Origin: DAIPHL01 sp036771375
Lineage (GTDB): Bacteria; Synergistota; Synergistia; Synergistales; Synergistaceae
Reading direction: 5' to 3'
Assembly: GCA_036771375.1 (NCBI GenBank)
Contig: DAIPHL010000130.1
Coordinates: 1-6,085 of the forward strand
DNA length: 6,085 nucleotides
In this document: in pieces, positions 4,518 to 6,085 of the stretch
Layout: each line of letters opens with the position of its first letter
Position numbering within the stretch: position 1 is the stretch's first letter
Translations under genes and position numbers: made by a program
The notes under the pieces: model-generated
Seen by the model: the letters and a program-made list of their open reading frames with translations, nothing else
Databases searched by the model: none
Told to the model about the DNA's origin: nothing

Positions 4518-6085
4518 TCAATACGTTTTCGTGCCCGCGAGATACGTTTCCTTCACACGAAGCTTCTTCAGCCGCTGCACGTCCATCTCGAAAGGATTCT
4601 CTTCGAGGATCGCGAAATCAGCGGGGGCGCCTTCGGCGATCGTTCCGAAGCCACCGTTCCAACGGAGGGCCCGGTACGGATTTCTCGTATAGAGCGCAAG
4701 CGCCTCTTCGAGAGTGAGCACCTCGTCCATCTTGCTCTCCCGCAGGGGCCGGCCCTGTTCGTCCGTTCCGCATACGGCAGCCCAAATGCCCAACCACGGA
4801 TTGGGATGCTCGATCGGAGCGTCGCTCGAGCCCGTGACGAGCAATCCGGCGTCGTACAGGCGGCGGAAGGGGTACGTCCCCTCCATCCGTTTCTTTCCGA
4901 GCCGCTCCGGCGCCATCTCCCTGTCGGTGAAGGCCTGTATCGGCTGCAGATCGACGACCACGCCCAGACTCTTCATCGCATCGAGTTGTTCCGGGTGACT
5001 CACGATGACATGGTTGAAGCGGAGAGGATAGGCGGGAGCCTTTCCCGTCCTCTCGAGGAGCTCTTTGGATACCCTGATGGCCTGGTCGATCGACGCGTCC
5101 CCGATCATGTGCATCTGCACCTGAATCTTCCGAGCCTGGGCCTCCGCGAGCATCTCCATCAGTTCGCGGTCCGAATGGCAGAGCTGTCCTCGAACCGACG
5201 GCTGGTCCGAATACCCCTCCCTCAGGGCCGCCGAATGCCCTCCCAGGCTGCCGTCGAGAAAGATCTTCAGGCCGCCGTAGCAAATGTGATCGTCGCCGAG
5301 GAAGCTGCGAAAGTTCAGGTTCGGAAAGGCATCGTGATAGGAGATCACGCGGAGAGGAAGCTCGCCCGCCTCGCGCAGATCCTGCAAAGCCGCGATGTCC
5401 TCGGGCAGGCCATACGACGGCGCGTCGCAGGCGTGCACCGCCGTGATCCCCCAGGAGGCAAGCCGCCTGCAACCGTCGGCGAGCAACTCGCGTATTCTCT
5501 CCCCGGACTCGTACTCGTCCTCGATCCGGGTCAGTATGGAGGAAGCCGCTCCCTCGCGCAGGACACCCGTCGGCCTGCCGTCTGCGTCCCTCTCGACATT
5601 CGGATCGAAGCTCTCTCGAAGAGCGGTTTCCTCCATGGCCCTTCCATTCGCGACGTGGACATGGCCGTCGTAACGCGACAGCAGAACGGGCCGTCCCCGG
5701 CCCACGGAGTCGATGAGCTCCCCGGTGAGGGAAACCGGGCGGTCCCAAGTCGTCTCGTTGTAGTTGACGGCCCGTATCCAGCGGCATCCACGCTCCTTCT
5801 CGATGTACTTCGAGAGCGTTTCGAGCAGGCCCTCGAGGCTCCTCACACCGGAGAGATCCAAGTAAAGAGACTGCTTGCAATACGCCGTCAGATGGATGTG
5901 GGCGTCGGTCATCCCAGGAACGACGAGACCGCCCCCGGCGTCCACCCTCCGCGCGCCCTTCGGGCAGAGGGACTCCACGTACGCTTCGCCGCCGACCGCC
6001 TGAAAGACGCCGTCTTCGACCCAAAGCGCCTCCGCACGAGGCTTTCTCTCGTCCCCGGTCCAGATGGAAGCGCCTCGCGCCGACC
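4518..6085 (-). CDS. YtcJ-like amidohydrolase, family 3 (5' end cut by window edge)
   Basis: A metal-dependent hydrolase of the amidohydrolase superfamily, expected to cleave an amide or related bond; the substrate is unknown and no signal peptide can be assessed. I see 521 codons to the stop, numbered from the first full codon at the edge. It opens with the family's typical IWTGDERKPRAEALWVEDG (7-25). PGMTDAHIHL (56-65) holds the metal-binding His62 and His64. Then come GHVHVANGRA (140-149), YGGLKIFLDGSLGGHSAALR (269-288), HMIGDASID (325-333), FNHVIVSHP (356-364), and GSSDAPIEHPNPWLGIWAAV (418-437) with the expected metal-site Asp421. The C-terminal sheet domain (GTIAEGAPADFAILEENPF, 480-498) is complete. 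The family usually runs about 530-550 residues, so only a short N-terminal stretch lies outside. A GTG at 5978 is an internal codon, not the start, because conserved sequence continues before it. Confidence 0.92.
   Translation of the reverse strand, partial: SARGASIWTGDERKPRAEALWVEDGVFQAVGGEAYVESLCPKGARRVDAGGGLVVPGMTDAHIHLTAYCKQSLYLDLSGVRSLEGLLETLSKYIEKERGCRWIRAVNYNETTWDRPVSLTGELIDSVGRGRPVLLSRYDGHVHVANGRAMEETALRESFDPNVERDADGRPTGVLREGAASSILTRIEDEYESGERIRELLADGCRRLASWGITAVHACDAPSYGLPEDIAALQDLREAGELPLRVISYHDAFPNLNFRSFLGDDHICYGGLKIFLDGSLGGHSAALREGYSDQPSVRGQLCHSDRELMEMLAEAQARKIQVQMHMIGDASIDQAIRVSKELLERTGKAPAYPLRFNHVIVSHPEQLDAMKSLGVVVDLQPIQAFTDREMAPERLGKKRMEGTYPFRRLYDAGLLVTGSSDAPIEHPNPWLGIWAAVCGTDEQGRPLRESKMDEVLTLEEALALYTRNPYRALRWNGGFGTIAEGAPADFAILEENPFEMDVQRLKKLRVKETYLAGTKTY

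Noticed and set aside
5976..5978. GTG at 5978 as the start of the amidohydrolase
   Set aside because: The same frame continues to the window edge with the conserved N-terminal motif IWTGDERKPRAEALWVEDG, so the GTG is an internal valine codon.
4618..6024. Minus-strand open frame of 468 codons overlapping the amidohydrolase
   Set aside because: It is the shifted frame of the amidohydrolase and encodes an Arg/Gly-rich product without motifs.

Overview
The window looks like ordinary chromosomal DNA from a GC-rich anaerobic bacterium. A strict or facultative anaerobe is suggested by an aldo/keto reductase carrying two C-terminal ferredoxin-type [4Fe-4S] motifs. The NhaC-type sodium antiporter and YtcJ-type amidohydrolase would fit an amino-acid or peptide fermenter such as a Synergistota or Clostridia member, but that taxonomic guess is weak. 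There is no rRNA, tRNA, CRISPR array, transposase or phage gene.

Layout. (1) Positions 1-1656 hold a divergent pair: an iron-sulfur aldo/keto reductase on the minus strand, cut by the left edge, and a MerR/AdhR-type regulator on the plus strand. Between them a near-perfect 22-bp dyad overlaps both promoters, the classic arrangement for a MerR regulator that activates its neighbour and limits its own expression. (2) Positions 1657-2055 are a gene-free gap between convergent genes. It holds a hairpin right after the regulator's stop codon and a 12-bp perfect inverted repeat enclosing 54 bases. (3) Positions 2056-4297 are a minus-strand two-gene operon: an NhaC-family antiporter followed 25 bases later by a classical short-chain dehydrogenase. 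A textbook intrinsic terminator pointing the other way (plus strand) is embedded in the last codons of the antiporter gene. (4) Positions 4298-4517 are an AT-rich regulatory gap with an intrinsic terminator for the upstream gene, a TATAAT promoter for the antiporter and two short operator-like dyads. (5) Positions 4518-6085 carry a YtcJ-like metal-dependent amidohydrolase on the minus strand, complete at its C terminus and cut by the right edge close to its N terminus.

How the genes may work together. The regulator probably senses a reactive aldehyde or other electrophile through a single cysteine and switches on the reductase. The amidohydrolase, antiporter and dehydrogenase share a strand and could serve uptake and breakdown of one amide or amino-acid-derived compound, but a terminator separates the amidohydrolase from the other two, so this link is only inferred. 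I saw no convincing new system. The points most worth a second look are the shared divergent operator, the structured convergent gap, the antisense terminator and the unusual aldo/keto reductase leader.
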